From contig DGVE01000023.1 in assembly GCA_002395865.1 (NCBI GenBank), forward strand, positions 1 through 7,777: a stretch of 7,777 nt of DNA, read 5' to 3'. Below, piece after piece: positions 6,772 through 7,777 of this stretch. Source of the stretch: Lachnospiraceae bacterium UBA4292. GTDB taxonomy: Bacteria; Bacillota; Clostridia; Lachnospirales; Lachnospiraceae. The number at the start of each line of letters is the position of its first letter. Within the stretch, counting starts at the first letter, position 1. Under the pieces are notes generated by a model. The model made no database searches and was not told where the DNA came from. It saw nothing but the letters and a program-made list of their open reading frames with translations. The translations under genes and the position numbers were made by a program.

Positions 6772-6777
6772 AAACTA

Positions 6778-6806
6778 TTGCCTTTTATTGTGAAAAGTGT
6801 TATTAT
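6778..6806 (+). promoter_or_regulatory. Extended -10 promoter for codY
   Basis: TTGCCT (6778-6783), 17 nt, then TATTAT (6801-6806), preceded by the extended -10 TG at 6798-6799. Predicted transcription starts near 6813, giving an unusually long leader of about 107 nt. A second overlapping candidate, TTGTGA (6788-6793) with TAAGAT (6811-6816), also has 17-nt spacing and would start about 10 bases later. Neither box overlaps a recognisable CodY-binding palindrome. Confidence 0.68.
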
Positions 6807-6840
6807 GCCCTAAGATTTTTGCGTGATAACATAATTTGCG

Positions 6841-6861
6841 GCTCCGAGACGTAACCGGAGC
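6841..6861 (+). promoter_or_regulatory. First hairpin of the codY leader
   Basis: GCTCCG (6841-6846) pairs with CGGAGC (6856-6861) around a 9-nt loop. It lies about 28 bases inside the predicted codY transcript and directly precedes the structure at 6864-6909. No T run follows, so it is not a terminator. CTCC at 6842-6845 could alternatively pair with GGAG (6909-6912) in the codY ribosome binding site, though with four pairs only. Confidence 0.5.
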
Positions 6862-6863
6862 GG

Positions 6864-6909
6864 ACGAAGTCCCCGCAGGCATGGCTTCGTGAGCACACAG
6901 CCTGCGGGG
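6864..6909 (+). promoter_or_regulatory. Pseudoknot-like structure over the codY ribosome binding site
   Basis: Stem 2 is a perfect 10-bp GC-rich pairing of 6871-6880 (CCCCGCAGGC) with 6900-6909. Its 3' arm contains G residues 6906-6909, part of the codY Shine-Dalgarno stretch GGGGGAGAG (6906-6914). Stem 1 pairs ACGAAG (6864-6869) with CTTCGT (6885-6890), which lies inside the loop of stem 2. The order of arms is that of an H-type pseudoknot with linkers of 1, 4 and 9 nt, the last A/C-rich. Alternatively the two stems are competing hairpins. Folding would restrict ribosome access to codY. The lack of a T run argues for translational rather than transcriptional control. I recognise no known riboswitch class in it. 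Confidence 0.55.
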
Positions 6910-6919
6910 GAGAGTATAT

Positions 6920-7702
6920 ATGAGTTCGGTACAGCTTCTGGACAAGACCAGAAAGATCAGCGGTCTGCTTCACAACAACAGCTCCGGTAAGGTGGTGTTC
7001 AACGATATCTGTGAAGTACTCAGCGACATCCTTCTGGCGAACATCCTGGTCATCAGCAAGAAGGGCAAGGTCCTCGGGGTTGCCGTTCGCAGCGACATCG
7101 AGGAGATAGGAGAGCTGATAGTAGACCATATCGGCGGCTTCGTGGACAAGATGCTCAACGAGAGACTTCTCGGCATCCTCTCGACGAAGGAGAACGTGAA
7201 CCTGGCCACGCTGGGCTTCAACGATGAGATATCCGACAGATATCAGGCCATCATCACACCCATCAACATCGCGGGCGAGAGGCTCGGCACGCTGTTCATC
7301 TACAAGACAGGCTCCGGCTTCGGTATAGACGATATCATACTCGGTGAGTACGGTACCACGGTCGTAGGGCTGGAGATGATGAGATCAGTCAATGAGGAGA
7401 ATGCCGACGAGGCGCGCAAGATAGCAATCGTGAGATCGGCCATCTCCACTCTGAGCTATTCCGAGCTCGAGGCGATCAATCACATCTTCAACGAGCTCGA
7501 CGGCAATGAGGGAATACTCGTTGCTTCGAAGATAGCCGACCGCGTGGGCATCACAAGATCCGTTATCGTGAATGCTCTCAGAAAGTTCGAGAGCGCGGGT
7601 GTTATCGAATCCAGATCGTCCGGAATGAAGGGCACATACATAAAGGTCCTGAATGACGCGATGCTTACGGAGCTTAAGAAGGCTACGGAGCAGATGAAGT
7701 AA
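6920..7702 (+). CDS. codY: GTP-sensing pleiotropic transcriptional regulator CodY
   Basis: Global regulator of Firmicutes that links nutrient status (branched-chain amino acids, and GTP in some species) to repression of amino-acid, transport, competence and virulence genes. The 260 residues match the family length. An N-terminal GAF effector domain (about 1-155, starting LLDKTRKISGLL) is joined by a helix to a winged-helix DNA-binding domain. The latter holds LSYSELEAINHIFNELDGNE (178-197), the helix-turn-helix ASKIADRVGITRSVIVNAL (202-220) and wing residues SAGVIESRSSGMKGTYIKVL (225-244), nearly identical to B. subtilis CodY. The GAF domain is much more divergent in the ligand-contact region (about 59-85). 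The start is ATG 6920, with GGGGAG ending 7 nt upstream; an in-frame TGA at 6890 excludes a longer protein. A structured leader precedes it and a terminator follows. Confidence 0.95.
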   Translation: MSSVQLLDKTRKISGLLHNNSSGKVVFNDICEVLSDILLANILVISKKGKVLGVAVRSDIEEIGELIVDHIGGFVDKMLNERLLGILSTKENVNLATLGFNDEISDRYQAIITPINIAGERLGTLFIYKTGSGFGIDDIILGEYGTTVVGLEMMRSVNEENADEARKIAIVRSAISTLSYSELEAINHIFNELDGNEGILVASKIADRVGITRSVIVNALRKFESAGVIESRSSGMKGTYIKVLNDAMLTELKKATEQMK

Positions 7703-7708
7703 AAAATT

Positions 7709-7736
7709 AAGGTCCGGGCAGCTGCCCGGACCTTTT
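7709..7736 (+). terminator. Palindromic intrinsic terminator after codY
   Basis: A perfect 26-bp palindrome (7709-7734) centred on AGCT gives an 11-bp stem with a 4-nt loop, highly GC-rich. Its 3' end runs into four T residues (7733-7736). It begins 6 bases after the codY stop. The T run is short, but the strong stem makes termination likely. A-rich sequence on its left (7701-7706) may allow some termination of leftward transcripts too. The remaining 41 bases of the window show no gene. Confidence 0.8.
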
Positions 7737-7777
7737 GCAATGTGTATTCAGTTGTAACTATTCAGAACCATACAGGA

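Noticed and set aside
6871..6909. The codY leader stem as a transcription terminator or attenuator
   Set aside because: No T run follows; the downstream sequence is GAGAGTATATATG, so the stem is better explained as acting on translation.
6813..6919. A known riboswitch or T-box in the codY leader
   Set aside because: No T-box sequence, no SAM, lysine, guanine or preQ1 core could be recognised. The structure is reported as unassigned.
1..7777. Mobile element, CRISPR array, tRNA or rRNA
   Set aside because: No direct repeats with spacers, no transposase or integrase motifs, no cloverleaf or rRNA-like sequence were seen; gene content is consistent chromosomal housekeeping.

Overview
This window looks like chromosomal DNA of a low-GC-lineage Gram-positive anaerobe, most likely a Clostridia member close to Lachnospiraceae. 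The reasons are the order comM-dprA-topA-codY, a recognisable CodY (a regulator confined to Firmicutes), strong GGAGG-type ribosome binding sites, sigma-A promoters of TTGNNN-17-TANNNT form, and heavy use of ATA (Ile) and AGG (Arg) codons. The genes are moderately GC-rich and the spacers AT-rich. The family assignment is an inference from gene order and homology recalled from memory; no search was run.

Layout. Positions 1-180 hold two back-to-back intrinsic terminators: one on the + strand for a gene lying left of the window, one on the - strand for the first gene inside it. Positions 188-388 (-) encode a 66-residue protein resembling the DUF6465 group, with its own promoter and a hairpin at the predicted 5' end of its mRNA. 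A divergent spacer (389-601) carries that promoter and, facing the other way, an extended -10 promoter for hisH-hisF (602-1970), the two subunits of imidazole glycerol phosphate synthase. A near-consensus promoter at 1977-2005 then starts comM-dprA (2049-4666), two DNA-uptake/recombination genes overlapping by ATGA. topA (4786-6771, DNA topoisomerase I, TTG start) and codY (6920-7702) follow, each with its own candidate promoter. A perfect 26-bp palindromic terminator closes the block at 7709-7736.

How the genes relate. HisH makes ammonia from glutamine and HisF uses it to close the imidazole ring. ComM and DprA handle incoming or recombining single-stranded DNA, and TopA relaxes negative supercoils. 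In Bacillus subtilis dprA-topA and codY are separated by trmFO-xerC-hslVU. Here topA abuts codY, so the block is a shortened version of the same neighbourhood.

Most of the window is ordinary housekeeping sequence. The most interesting non-coding signal is the codY leader (about 6813-6919). A perfect 10-bp GC-rich stem takes part of the codY Shine-Dalgarno sequence into its 3' arm. A second 6-bp stem crosses it in the arrangement of an H-type pseudoknot, and a three-codon ORF lies between the arms. The CodY effector domain also seems to lack the branched-chain amino acid contacts known from B. subtilis, although its DNA-binding domain is almost unchanged.
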